Positions 7,357 through 15,410 are shown, numbered from the stretch's first letter. The stretch: DNA of 64,000 nt from Kitasatospora sp. NBC_01287 (GCF_026340565.1 NZ_JAPEPB010000001.1:5981001-6045000), one strand, 5' to 3'. Program-made: numbers and translations. The notes: a model not told the origin generated them from the letters alone.

Positions 7357-9459
7357 GTGACCATCGTCGAGAATCCGGCCCACGCCTCCGGGCCGGCCGC
7401 AGCCGAGCCGAAACCCCCGCTGGAGGTGCTGCGCGCACTCTTCGCCGAGGGCGCGTTGACCCGTGACTTCACCGCGGCCGCCGGTCCGCTGGCCGAGCTG
7501 GCCGCGGGCGAGAAGGCCCCGGTCGAGCTGGTCCGGGCCGGGGCGCTGCTCTCCCGGCTCGACCAGGAGGCGGTGCTGGCCGCCGCCGAGCAGGACGGCC
7601 GGCGCGTGGAGGTGCTCAGGGTCGCGGTGACCGGGCACTCCACCCTGGGCACCCTGACCGCCCCGCTGACCGCCGAACTCGCCCGCCACGGCATCCTGCT
7701 GCGGGCCAGCAGCGGCGACTTCGACGCCTACCTGCGCGACCTGCGCGACACCGACAGCCACCTGTACGCCGAGGGCACCGACCTGGCGCTCTGCGTGCTG
7801 GACGCCCAGGTGGTCTTCGACGAACTGCCGCAGCCCTGGCTGGTGGAGGACCTGGAGAAGGCGGCCGCCACCAAGCTCGCCCAGCTGGGGCGACTGGTGG
7901 AACGCTATCTGGAGCACGGCGCCGGCACCCTGGTGCTGAACACCGTGCCGCTGCTGCGCACCCACACCCACCAGCTGGTCGACCTGCGCTCGCGCAACCG
8001 CCTGTCCATCGCCTGGCGGGAGTTCAACACCGGACTGCTGCGGCTGGCCGAGCAGCACCAGCGGGTGCACGTGATCGACCTGGAGCCGCTGGTCGCGATC
8101 GGTGGCCCGGTGAACGAGCCCCGGATGGCCTCCTACGCCAAGGTCAACCTCGGCGACGAGCTGCTCACCCGCTACGCCCGCGAGGTCGCGCACCTGGGGC
8201 GCACGCTGCGCGGTCGGGCGAAGAAGGTCCTGGTGCTGGACGCCGACAACACGCTCTGGGACGGCGTGCTGGGTGACGACGGCTTCGACGGCATCGCCGC
8301 CGCCACCACCTTCCGCGGCGAGGCCTTCGGCAACTTCCAGCGGGTCGCGCAGCAGCTCGGCGCGCAGGGCGTGCTGCTCGCGGTCAGCAGCAAGAACGAC
8401 CAGGACGCGGTGCTGAAGGTGCTCCAGGAGCACCCGGACATGGTGCTGCGGGACACCGCCTTCAGCCGGATCAACGCCAACTGGCTGCCCAAGGACGGCA
8501 ATCTGCGCGACATCGCGGCCAAGCTCAACCTCGGGGTGGACAGCTTCGTCTTCGCCGACGACTCACCCTTCGAGTGCGGCCTGGTGGCCAGCAGCCTGCC
8601 GGGCGTCGCGGTGGTCCGGCTGGACGAGGAGCCGGCCCTGCACATCGAACGGCTGCTCGCCGACGGCTGGTTCGACGTGCCGCAGCTGACCGACGAGGAC
8701 CGGATCCGGTCCGCGCAGTACCGCACCGACTCGGCCCGGCAGGAGCTGCAGGACGCCGCCACCTCGGTGGAGGAGTACCTCGCGCTGCTCGGCGTGGTGG
8801 TCAAGGTCGCCGCGGTCGGCCCGGGAGACATCGCCCGGGTCTCCCAACTGACCCTGCGGACCAACCAGTTCAACCTCACCACGACCCGGCTGCAGCCGGA
8901 CGAGGTGCAGGCCAGGGCGGCCGACGCGCGGCACCTGGTGCTCTCGGTGCGCTCGGCCGACCGGTTCGGCGACAACGGCGTGGTCGGCGCGGTGTTCGCG
9001 CACCGGACCGGTGACCGGCTGGACATCGACAACGTGCTGCTCAGCTGCCGGGTCTTCGCCCGCGGCATCGAGCAGGCGGCGCTCGCCACGGTGCTCGCCC
9101 ACGCCCGGGAGCAGGGGGTCACCGAGGTCCACGCGAGCTACCGCCCGACCACCAAGAACAAGGGGGTGCGCGACTTCTACCCCTCGCTCGGCTTCGCCCC
9201 GGTCCCCGATCAGGACGGGGCCTCCGATCAGGACGGGGCCTCTGGGCAGGACGGCGCCCTCGCCTTCCGCCACGACCTGGCCGACCTGCCGGAGGTCCCC
9301 GGTCACCTCCGGCTGGAGGTCGACCTCGCCGCCGCCGCTGACCCCGCTGCCGCTGACCCCGCTGCCGCTGACCCCGCTGCCGCTGACCCCGCTGCCACCG
9401 TCCTCGCCGCCACTGACTCCGCTGTCGCCGGCTCCACCAGAGAGGGATTCAACTCATGA
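7357..9459 (+). CDS. FkbH-like HAD-IIIC family protein (glyceryl-ACP-forming type)
   Basis: A 700-aa protein. Residues about 60-280 form the N-terminal SGNH-like part seen in FkbH/OzmB-type enzymes. The HAD core follows with VLVLDADNTLWDG (Asp295 and Asp297 of DxDxT). A GNAT-like C-terminal part includes SADRFGDNGVVGAVF and TKNKGVRDFYPSLGF. Known members take 1,3-bisphosphoglycerate, dephosphorylate it and load glycerate onto an ACP. The GTG start has a GAGGAGAG RBS. The gene ends in an ATGA overlap with the ACP gene, which supports the partnership. Odd features are an 18-bp duplication giving (S)DQDGA repeats near residue 620 and a low-complexity Ala/Asp/Pro tail encoded by a 15-bp tandem repeat. 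Confidence 0.88.
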   Translation: MTIVENPAHASGPAAAEPKPPLEVLRALFAEGALTRDFTAAAGPLAELAAGEKAPVELVRAGALLSRLDQEAVLAAAEQDGRRVEVLRVAVTGHSTLGTLTAPLTAELARHGILLRASSGDFDAYLRDLRDTDSHLYAEGTDLALCVLDAQVVFDELPQPWLVEDLEKAAATKLAQLGRLVERYLEHGAGTLVLNTVPLLRTHTHQLVDLRSRNRLSIAWREFNTGLLRLAEQHQRVHVIDLEPLVAIGGPVNEPRMASYAKVNLGDELLTRYAREVAHLGRTLRGRAKKVLVLDADNTLWDGVLGDDGFDGIAAATTFRGEAFGNFQRVAQQLGAQGVLLAVSSKNDQDAVLKVLQEHPDMVLRDTAFSRINANWLPKDGNLRDIAAKLNLGVDSFVFADDSPFECGLVASSLPGVAVVRLDEEPALHIERLLADGWFDVPQLTDEDRIRSAQYRTDSARQELQDAATSVEEYLALLGVVVKVAAVGPGDIARVSQLTLRTNQFNLTTTRLQPDEVQARAADARHLVLSVRSADRFGDNGVVGAVFAHRTGDRLDIDNVLLSCRVFARGIEQAALATVLAHAREQGVTEVHASYRPTTKNKGVRDFYPSLGFAPVPDQDGASDQDGASGQDGALAFRHDLADLPEVPGHLRLEVDLAAAADPAAADPAAADPAAADPAATVLAATDSAVAGSTREGFNS
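9334..9393. repeat. 15-bp in-frame tandem repeat in the FkbH-like gene
   Basis: Four perfect copies of a 15-mer (9334-9348, 9349-9363, 9364-9378, 9379-9393) encode ADPAA-type pentapeptides in the C-terminal tail. The unit keeps frame, so copy number can vary without breaking the coupled ACP gene. Confidence 0.9.
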
Positions 9460-9683
9460 TCACCGAGACCGACTTCATCCGCATCGTCCGCGACGAACTC
9501 GCCCTGCCGCTGAACGGCAACGACCTGGACGGCGACCTCGACGGCGTGGTGAGCTGGGACTCGCTGCACATGCTCAGACTGGTCTCCGCCGTGGAGCGGG
9601 AGACCGGCAAGCGGGTCCCGGTCGGCCGTCTGCTGGCGGACCGCAGCCTGCGGGCGATCTACAACCGGGTCGCCGAGGTCTGA
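9456..9683 (+). CDS. Acyl carrier protein
   Basis: A 75-aa acidic protein with the phosphopantetheine-attachment motif VVSWDSLHML; Ser36 would carry the prosthetic arm. Length and helix pattern match stand-alone carrier proteins. The ATG at 9456 overlaps the FkbH stop in ATGA, so the two are translationally coupled and probably made in fixed ratio. The expected role is to accept the C3 unit from the FkbH-like enzyme and present it to the KAS III-like acyltransferase. It is too divergent and too context-bound to be the fatty-acid ACP of the cell. A 20-bp perfect hairpin follows. Confidence 0.92.
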   Translation: MITETDFIRIVRDELALPLNGNDLDGDLDGVVSWDSLHMLRLVSAVERETGKRVPVGRLLADRSLRAIYNRVAEV

Positions 9684-9848
9684 GCCGCGGCGCCGATCAC
9701 CGGGGCCCCGTCTGTCGCCGGCCACCGCACTGCTCGCGAACGGCAATTGGGGCCGCTCCCGGTCTGCGCACCGCTCTTCATCCCTGCTCCTACCACTGTT
9801 CCTGTCCCGATCCCTCGGGCGCGGTGCACGCCGCCGCCCCGTCCACCC

Positions 9849-9891
9849 CGGCTGCCCAGGCCGGCGCGACCCGCGCCGGCCTGGGCAGCCG
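9849..9891. terminator. 20-bp perfect hairpin terminator after FkbH-ACP operon
   Basis: A perfect 20-bp stem (9849-9868 with 9872-9891) closed by a 3-nt loop, between the ACP gene and the next plus-strand gene. One of the strongest hairpins in the window. Confidence 0.9.
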
Positions 9892-9928
9892 AGCCCGTTT
9901 CACCAACCCCTCCCGAAAGGCAGCGATC

Positions 9929-10402
9929 ATGCGCAAGACCATCGGCCATATCGCCTCCGGTCTGTTGATCCTCGAGTTCTCCATGTCCGCGATCAGCATG
10001 ATCGCGGTCATGAAGGTCGCGGTGGACCGCTTCGACACCCTGACCCGCAGCACGCCCGGACACGGGGTCATCGTGCTGATCGGCGTGCTCGATCTGCTGG
10101 GGGTGATCGGCGCGGTGGCCGGCTTCCGGCGGCCGGCTGCGGCGGTCGCGGCCGGCGTCTGGTTCGCCCTGCTGAGTGGTGGCATCCTCTACCGCCAGCT
10201 CAGCCACGGCGCCCACGGCTCCGAGTTGATCTCCTACTCGCTCTTCCTGGCTGCGGCGCTGGTGATGATCGCCGCGCGCGCCGCGGCGCTGCGCGGTCGG
10301 GGCGGCGCGGCCCGCTCCACCATGGCCGCTGCCGGTGCTGCTCCCTCCGCCGCGCGGTCGGTCGGCGGTCAGCGACGGGTCAGCGCGTCGCGCCGCGGTT
10401 GA
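9929..10402 (+). CDS. Small four-helix membrane protein (DoxX-like)
   Basis: A 157-aa protein with four hydrophobic helices in its first 120 residues (starting IGHIASGLLILEFSMSAI) and a basic, Ala-rich cytoplasmic tail. GAAAGG precedes ATG 9929. It is an evident paralog of the protein at 14959-15324: both share GxLILEFSxSAI, KVAVDRF or QVAVDRF, IGxLDLLGV and the PAAVAAG-WFALLSG region. The fold resembles DoxX-type small membrane proteins, but no catalytic residues are visible and function is unknown. Its last 23 bases overlap the end of the convergent ABC permease gene. Confidence 0.75.
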   Translation: MRKTIGHIASGLLILEFSMSAISMIAVMKVAVDRFDTLTRSTPGHGVIVLIGVLDLLGVIGAVAGFRRPAAAVAAGVWFALLSGGILYRQLSHGAHGSELISYSLFLAAALVMIAARAAALRGRGGAARSTMAAAGAAPSAARSVGGQRRVSASRRG

Positions 10403-11180
10403 ACACCGTGCGCGCCCACAGGTAGCCGACCAGGGTGAGCCCGAGGCACCAGGCGATCGCCGCGATCGCCTGGCCGCCGATCGGGGTGCCGGTCAGCAGG
10501 CCGCGCAGGGTCTCGATGATCGAGGTGAAGGGCTGGTACTCGGCGAACCAGCGCAGCCCGCTCGGCATCGAGGACGTCGGGACGATCGCGCTGCCCAGGA
10601 ACGGCATGAACTGCAGCGGCAGCGGGATGTTGCTGGCGGTCTCCGGGGTTCGGGCCACCAGGCCGATGGCGGCCGAGAGCCAGGTGAGTCCAAAGGTGAG
10701 CAGGGTGAGCAGCCCGGTGGCGGCCAGCCACTGGGTGGGCCCGGCGGTGGGCCGGAACCCGACCAGCAACGCGACACCGATCACCACCGCGATGCTCACC
10801 ATGGTCTGGATCACGCTGCCTATGACATGCCCGGTCAGGAAGGAGGCCCGGGAGATCGCCATGGTCCGGAACCGGTTGACGATGCCCTCCGTCTTGTCGA
10901 CGCAGACGCCGACCGCGGTGACCAGGGCGCCCGAGGTGGCGGCCATTAGGATGATGCCGGGTGCGACGTAGTCGATGTAACCGGGGCCGCCGACCGCGTG
11001 GCCGGCCAGGCCGTTGATCCCGTTGCCCAGCGCGGTGCCGAAGGCGTAGGTGAAGAGCAGCAGCATCATGACCGGCATCGCGGCGACCGACAACGTCAGG
11101 GACGGGTAGCGCAGCGCGTGCTTCAGGTTGCGCCGCAACATCGTCACCGAGTCGCGCGCGGCGTAGGACAGGGCGGTCAT
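10380..11180 (-). CDS. ABC-2 type permease (DrrB-like)
   Basis: A 266-aa membrane protein with the ABC-2 arrangement: an N-terminal cytoplasmic stretch (MLRRNLKHALRYP), then six hydrophobic segments. The typical DrrB features are visible: MMLLLFTYAFGTALG in helix 1 and the FLTGHVIGSVIQTM helix after a short cytoplasmic segment with VNRFRTMAISR. It overlaps the ATPase gene by 4 nt (ATGA), so the two form one exporter. Its 3' end overlaps the convergent DoxX-like gene by 23 bp. Related pairs export antibiotics or lipids; the substrate here is unknown. Confidence 0.92.
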   Translation of the reverse strand: MTALSYAARDSVTMLRRNLKHALRYPSLTLSVAAMPVMMLLLFTYAFGTALGNGINGLAGHAVGGPGYIDYVAPGIILMAATSGALVTAVGVCVDKTEGIVNRFRTMAISRASFLTGHVIGSVIQTMVSIAVVIGVALLVGFRPTAGPTQWLAATGLLTLLTFGLTWLSAAIGLVARTPETASNIPLPLQFMPFLGSAIVPTSSMPSGLRWFAEYQPFTSIIETLRGLLTGTPIGGQAIAAIAWCLGLTLVGYLWARTVFNRGATR

Positions 11181-12169
11181 CGCACGGGCTCCGTCGCGTG
11201 CGGATGGCTGGGGGCGTGGCGGCCGCCGCCGGTGAGGGTGAGGAAGACGTCGTCCAGGTCCGGGGTGTGTACGGTGAGCGACTCCGCCTCGATCGATGCG
11301 CTGTCCAGCGTCGCCAGGACAGCGCGCAGCGCGGGGATGCCACCGTCACCGGGGATGCGCAGGGTGAGCGCCTCCTCGTCACGACCGGCCCGGTCGAAGA
11401 GCGCGGCCGCCGCGTCGAGCCGGCCGGGATCGGCGAACCGCAGCTGGAGGTGACCGCCGGGGATCCGGTGCTTGAGTTCGGCCGCGGTGCCCTCGGCGAC
11501 CAACCTCCCGTGGTCCAGCACGGCGATCCGGTCGGCGAGTTGGTCGGCCTCCTCCAGGTACTGCGTGGTCAGGAAGATGGTCACGCCCTCGGCGCGGACC
11601 AGTTCGCGGATGATCTCCCACATGGTGCGCCGACTACGCGGGTCGAGCCCGGTGGTGGGCTCGTCCAGGAAGATCACCCGGGGGTCGCCGACCAGGGTCA
11701 TCGCGAGGTCGAGCCTTCGCCGCATGCCGCCGGAGAAGGTGACGGCGGTCTTGCCGGCCACCTCGGTCAGCTCGAAGCGGTGCAGCAGCCCGGCGGCGCG
11801 TCGGCGGCCCTCGCGCCGGTCCAGGTGGTGCAGGTCCGCCATCAGGAGCAGGTTCTCCTCTGCGGTGAGCAGGTTGTCCACGGCGGAGAACTGGCCGGTG
11901 ACGCCGATCGCCGCTCGCACGCCGTCCGGGTCACCGGCGAGGTCGTGGCCGGCCACCTGGGCCGCACCGGAGTCCGCCGGGATCAGGGTGGAGAGGATCT
12001 GTACGGCGGTCGTCTTGCCCGCGCCGTTCGGCCCGAGCAGGGCGAAGACGGTGCCTTCGGGAATGAGCAGGTCGATGCCGTCGAGCACCAGCTTGTCGCC
12101 GTAGGACTTGGTCAACCCGATGGCGGTGATCGCCGACGCGCGCGCGGTGGTGGGACCGGTGCTGGTCAA
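11177..12169 (-). CDS. ABC transporter ATP-binding protein (DrrA-like)
   Basis: A 330-aa nucleotide-binding subunit with Walker A LLGPNGAGKTT, ABC signature FSGGMRRRLDLA, Walker B VIFLDEPTTGLDPRS and the H-loop region FLTTQYLEEAD. A C-terminal DrrA-type extension (about residues 235-330) contacts the permease. The start is TTG 12167-12169, chosen because AGGAG lies 8 nt upstream and no ATG/GTG fits as well. It is preceded by the DUF4097 gene (60-nt gap) and overlaps the permease. The group is probably transcribed from the HicB-like gene downwards. Confidence 0.93.
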   Translation of the reverse strand: MTSTGPTTARASAITAIGLTKSYGDKLVLDGIDLLIPEGTVFALLGPNGAGKTTAVQILSTLIPADSGAAQVAGHDLAGDPDGVRAAIGVTGQFSAVDNLLTAEENLLLMADLHHLDRREGRRRAAGLLHRFELTEVAGKTAVTFSGGMRRRLDLAMTLVGDPRVIFLDEPTTGLDPRSRRTMWEIIRELVRAEGVTIFLTTQYLEEADQLADRIAVLDHGRLVAEGTAAELKHRIPGGHLQLRFADPGRLDAAAALFDRAGRDEEALTLRIPGDGGIPALRAVLATLDSASIEAESLTVHTPDLDDVFLTLTGGGRHAPSHPHATEPVR

Positions 12170-12229
12170 GAGCTTGCTCCTTTCGCAGCGTACGAGGTGT
12201 GCGGGATGGCTCGTGGGACGTGGTTCGGA

Positions 12230-13066
12230 TCAGGCCCGGTGGATCGTGATGTCGCCGAGGCCGGTGCGGGCCCGCACCTCGGCCCTCTCGTCCGTGGCTC
12301 GTGGGCCGTCGGTGGGGCCGAGCGCGTTGTGCACTCCGCCGAGGTTGGTGTTGAGGTCGAGCCAGGCGGCGGTCGACTCGCGGATGCCCAACTCCAGGTC
12401 GCCGGCGCCGGTCTGCAGCAGGATCTGCCCGCGTGCCACCTCCCCGATCCGGATGTCGCCGTGGGCGGACTTGGCATCGACCCCGGCATGCGCGACGCCG
12501 ACCACGATCCGGCCGTTGGAGGAGTGCACCCGCAGGTCGCCGATGACCTCGCCGATCACCGTCTCGCCGTTGAGATTGCGCACGGTCGCGGTGCCGGCCA
12601 CCTCGCCGACCTCGATCCGGCCCGAGCCGGTGATCTCGGCAGCGCCCGCCGCACGCTCCACCCGGACGGTGCCGTGACCGGTCTTCAGTTGCACGCGGTC
12701 GGCCTGGTCCAGCCGGATGTCACCGGCCGAGGTCTTCAACTTGCAGTCCCCGAGGTGGCCTTCGGCGACGAAGTCGCCCATCGGCGAGTTGCCGTGCACG
12801 GCGGAGCCGTCGGGCAACGCGATGCTGATGTCCAGCGAGCCGCTGCGGCCGAAGAGCGAGCGCTTGCGGGGGCCCTTGATCAGTACCGTGCCATCCGCGC
12901 GGCTGACCTTGGTCTGCTGGGCGGCCCGCACATCGACCTCCTCGGCGGGGTTGCTGGGCAGCACCGTGATCACGGTGTCGGTGCGCTTGCTCGCGGTGAT
13001 CCGCACCGAACCGATGTCGAACTCCAGGGTCACGGAAATCGGTTCAGGGGTGTCGAATTCAGGCAT
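12230..13066 (-). CDS. DUF4097 family beta-strand repeat protein
   Basis: A 278-aa protein built of short repeating beta units such as KTSAGDIRLDQAD, LKTGHGTVRVERA, VHSSNGRIVVG and AKSAHGDIRIGEV. The [ST]xxGDI pattern about every 20 residues is the signature of the DUF4097 right-handed beta-helix/roll. There is no signal peptide or membrane segment, so it is likely cytoplasmic. The ATG at 13064-13066 has a GAGAGGACGAG leader. It lies between a HicB-like RHH gene and the DrrAB pair on one strand, an order I recall as recurring in Streptomyces. It may be a scaffold or accessory protein for the exporter; the mechanism is not established. Confidence 0.85.
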   Translation of the reverse strand: MPEFDTPEPISVTLEFDIGSVRITASKRTDTVITVLPSNPAEEVDVRAAQQTKVSRADGTVLIKGPRKRSLFGRSGSLDISIALPDGSAVHGNSPMGDFVAEGHLGDCKLKTSAGDIRLDQADRVQLKTGHGTVRVERAAGAAEITGSGRIEVGEVAGTATVRNLNGETVIGEVIGDLRVHSSNGRIVVGVAHAGVDAKSAHGDIRIGEVARGQILLQTGAGDLELGIRESTAAWLDLNTNLGGVHNALGPTDGPRATDERAEVRARTGLGDITIHRA

Positions 13067-13160
13067 GGCTGTCTCGTCCTCTCGGCTCTGCGATACGTTC
13101 CCGCTGGTTGGCGCGCGGGCGCGCGGGCGTGGGTGAAGGTGAGTCTTGGGTGACCGTGCT

Positions 13161-13208
13161 GTGGCTGTGGCTGTGGCTGTGGCTGTGGCTGTGGCCGTGG
13201 CCGTGGGC
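13161..13208. repeat. GTGGCT hexamer tandem repeat
   Basis: Five GTGGCT units, two GTGGCC and one GTGGGC run head to tail in the gap between the HicB-like gene and the DUF4097 gene. It lies inside the presumed operon's untranslated spacer. Confidence 0.9.
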
Positions 13209-13232
13209 GTGCTGTGGGCGAGGCAGCGTCGG

Positions 13233-13778
13233 TCAGCGGACCCAGCCGGTGTAGCCCTGCTGGCCCCAGTGCCGGGTGGTGCCGGTCGAGCGACCCTGAT
13301 CGGCGGGCTCCAGGGCGAGGGCCACGGCCCGCACCAGCCAGGCGTTGACGGAGAGGCCCTCCTGCACCGCCGCGTCCTCGACCCGGGCTTTGAGGTGGGC
13401 GGGCAGTCGGAAGTTGATCCGGGCCGTGCCGCTCTCCTCGCCCTCCGCGGCTGACCCCGGCACTGCCGCCGGTGGTGCCACGAGTGGTGCCACCGGTGGC
13501 TCCGCCGGTGCGTCCCGTTGGCCGAAGGCGAGTTGGGCCGGTGGTGTCACCACGAACTCCGGATCCAACCCGCGCAGTCGTACGTCCACCGAGCCGGGTG
13601 CCAGGTCCAGTGTCACCTCGCCCATCGCGACGGAGAGCGCGTTGAGCAGGACGAGGCGGGCAGCCGACTCCAGCGGCGCGGTCAGCCGCTCGGCCAGCGC
13701 CCTGGCTTCGTCGCCACCCGCGGCCGCGGCCACCGCGAGTTCGTGCCGGAGGTTGTCGACGTACGGAGTGAGGTCCAT
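13233..13778 (-). CDS. HicB/RHH-type DNA-binding protein
   Basis: A 181-aa protein. The C-terminal part (about residues 125-165) has the ribbon-helix-helix/HicB pattern INFRLPAHLKARVEDAA followed by GLSVNAWLVRAVALAL: a DNA-contacting beta strand, helix A and helix B. The N-terminal about 110 residues (LTPYVDNLRHELAVAA) form a helical domain with short beta segments, probably for dimerisation. No HicA toxin gene is adjacent, so it is more likely a repressor than an antitoxin. The ATG 13776-13778 was chosen over an upstream in-frame ATG because the protein begins sensibly there, although no RBS is present. The start codon overlaps a large palindrome at 13780-13847, suggesting autoregulation and possibly a leaderless message. 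Confidence 0.8.
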   Translation of the reverse strand: MDLTPYVDNLRHELAVAAAAGGDEARALAERLTAPLESAARLVLLNALSVAMGEVTLDLAPGSVDVRLRGLDPEFVVTPPAQLAFGQRDAPAEPPVAPLVAPPAAVPGSAAEGEESGTARINFRLPAHLKARVEDAAVQEGLSVNAWLVRAVALALEPADQGRSTGTTRHWGQQGYTGWVR

Positions 13779-13779
13779 G

Positions 13780-13847
13780 GCGCCATCATGGCACACGTGT
13801 GGCGCCATGGCGAGCACCATGGCGCCAAGCGGGTGCCATGATGGCGC
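13780..13847. promoter_or_regulatory. 68-bp nested palindrome, likely RHH operator
   Basis: Outer arms 13780-13794 and 13833-13847 are perfect 15-bp inverted copies. Inner arms 13800-13810 and 13817-13827 are perfect 11-bp inverted copies. Both pairs share the same centre (13813.5). Four GGCGCCAT-type boxes result. The site abuts the start codon of the RHH gene, the classical position for an autoregulatory operator bound cooperatively by RHH tetramers. Confidence 0.75.
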
Positions 13848-14069
13848 TGACTGGCCAGGCCTGGGCTCAACTGGTGCAACTGCTCGATAACGATGGCCGG
13901 ATGCCGTTGCGGAGCCCGGCTGATCGGACCATGATCGACTCTGGCTGTCCCGGCAGCCCCGCCCGTCTCGGGCATCCCAGAAATCCCAGTCGTCTCACGC
14001 GTCCCCGCCGGCGCGTCACCCGCCCGACCGCCCTGACCACCCCGCCCGCCCGCCTGTCAGGAGCAACCC

Positions 14070-14813
14070 GTGCCCACCGCGCACCCCCTCCGCACCGCCG
14101 TCAAGGCACTGCGCGCGCATCCGCGCCTGCTTCTCCTGGCCGCTCTCGCGGGTGCGCTCCTCGCTGTTGCCGCCGCCGCGGTCGCTCTCGCCGTGCTCGG
14201 GCCGGCTGCGCCGCCCGGTGGCGCCGCCGTCCTCGGGGGCGTGGGCGCGTTCCTCCTCCTGCTCGTCGCGACTTTCCTCAGCGCTGTGCTGATCTGCGCC
14301 GCCGACGACGCGCTGGCCGGCCGCCCGGTCGCCATCGGGGTCGCGTTCGCTCGGGCCGCCGGCCGACTGCCGGGGATCCTCGGGTGGTCGCTGCTCGGCG
14401 GCCTGCTGGTCGCCGCGGGGGCGCTGCTGGACCGGGTGCCGGTGGTCGGGCTGGTGCTGGAGAAGGTGTTCGGCGTCGCGCTGGGGATGCTCGGCTACCT
14501 GGTGCTGCCGGCCATGATGATCGACGGGCTGGGGGTCTTCGCGGCGCTCGGTCAGGCCGGGCGGCAGGTGCGGCGCAGTGCCGGGGCGCAGGTGCGCGGC
14601 ACGCTCTGGACCATGCTGCCGCTGCTGCTCGCACTGATACCGGCCGCGGTGGTGTTCATCCTCGCCGTCGAGTCGGACAGTCACGCGCTCACCGTGCTGG
14701 CGGTCGCCGGGGTCGGCGGCTGGCTGTCGCTCGCCGCGATGTTCAGCATGAGCCTGTCCGGCCTCTTCCGGACCCTGGTCTACCGGGGCACCCGCACCGC
14801 CGCCGCGGCGTAG
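14070..14813 (+). CDS. Conserved multi-pass membrane protein (DUF6159-like)
   Basis: A 247-aa protein with six or so hydrophobic helices; the start GTG 14070 is preceded by AGGAG. The layout starts with a short basic tail (HPLRTAVKALRAHPR) and a first helix LLLLAALAGALLAVAA. A central amphipathic segment, AFARAAGRLPGILGWSLLGG, and a loop GLGVFAALGQAGRQVRRSAG follow. These resemble DUF6159-type proteins, in which the central helices recall glycerophosphoryl-diester or Yip-like membrane domains. Function is unknown. The gene points away from the RHH palindrome, about 220 bp away, so it could share that operator. Confidence 0.7.
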   Translation: MPTAHPLRTAVKALRAHPRLLLLAALAGALLAVAAAAVALAVLGPAAPPGGAAVLGGVGAFLLLLVATFLSAVLICAADDALAGRPVAIGVAFARAAGRLPGILGWSLLGGLLVAAGALLDRVPVVGLVLEKVFGVALGMLGYLVLPAMMIDGLGVFAALGQAGRQVRRSAGAQVRGTLWTMLPLLLALIPAAVVFILAVESDSHALTVLAVAGVGGWLSLAAMFSMSLSGLFRTLVYRGTRTAAAA

Positions 14814-14884
14814 GGGTCGCGTAGGGCGCTCGGCGGTCGCGGGTCCCGCGCCCCGCCGGGCGGACAGGTCGAACAGCGGACAGG

Positions 14885-14935
14885 CCGAACAGGGTGTGGC
14901 GCACGGCGAGTGCCGTGCGCCACACCCCTGTTCGG
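14885..14935. terminator. Bidirectional hairpin terminator
   Basis: A long stem of about 23 bp with one bulged base; the inner 14 bp (14894-14907 with 14912-14925) are perfect around a 4-nt loop. It lies between convergent genes ending at 14813 (+) and 14959 (-). Confidence 0.88.
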
Positions 14936-14958
14936 CGTTCCGGGTCAGGAGTCGGCCG

Positions 14959-15324
14959 TCAGGCCGTACCCCCGGCCCGCGAGATGATCATGATCAGGGC
15001 GCAGGCCAGGAAGAGGGTGTAGGGGATCAGGTCCTTCCCCTTGTCGCCGTGGGTCACCTGGCGGTAGACCACGAAGCCGCTGAGCAGCGCGAAGAAGGAG
15101 CCGGCGGCCACCGCGGGGGCGGTCTGCCAGAAGCCCTGGATCACGCCGACCACGCCCAGCAGGTCGAGCAGGCCGATCATGACGATCACGTCGCGGCGCG
15201 GCGGGGTGCGGGTGAGCGAGGTGAAGCGGTCGACCGCCACCTGCATCGCGGGGATGTTGGCGATCGCGGAGAGGCTGAACTCGAGGATGAGGATGCCGGA
15301 GGCCACGGCGCCGAGAATGCGCAT
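14959..15324 (-). CDS. Small four-helix membrane protein (DoxX-like), paralog of 9929-10402
   Basis: A 121-aa protein that is nearly all membrane: ASGILILEFSLSAI, VIVMIGLLDLLGVVGVI, AVAAGSFFALLSGFVVYRQ and YTLFLACALIMIIS. By eye it aligns without large gaps with the first 120 residues of the protein at 9929-10402, with about half the positions identical, but it lacks that protein's basic tail. ATG at 15322-15324. It lies downstream of and on the same strand as the DHA2 exporter, with 8-bp tandem repeats between them. Function unknown. Confidence 0.75.
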   Translation of the reverse strand: MRILGAVASGILILEFSLSAIANIPAMQVAVDRFTSLTRTPPRRDVIVMIGLLDLLGVVGVIQGFWQTAPAVAAGSFFALLSGFVVYRQVTHGDKGKDLIPYTLFLACALIMIISRAGGTA

Positions 15325-15410
15325 GGTCGGTGGTCCTTTCGGGATTCTTCGAGAACGGAGAACGTACCTGGGGCGGACGGGCGGCAGGAGCGGACGGACG
15401 CCAGGAGCGG

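Noticed and set aside
11198..13153. 651-codon plus-strand frame
   Set aside because: Antisense to the ABC ATPase and DUF4097 genes, whose motifs are intact on the minus strand.
13233..13778. HicAB toxin-antitoxin system
   Set aside because: No HicA-sized neighbour exists; the adjacent gene is a 278-aa DUF4097 protein. The HicB-like domain is better read as a repressor.
13799..14824. 341-codon plus-strand frame starting inside the RHH palindrome
   Set aside because: Its product is Arg/Ala-rich and frame-shifted relative to the real membrane protein gene at 14070, which has an RBS and clear helices.
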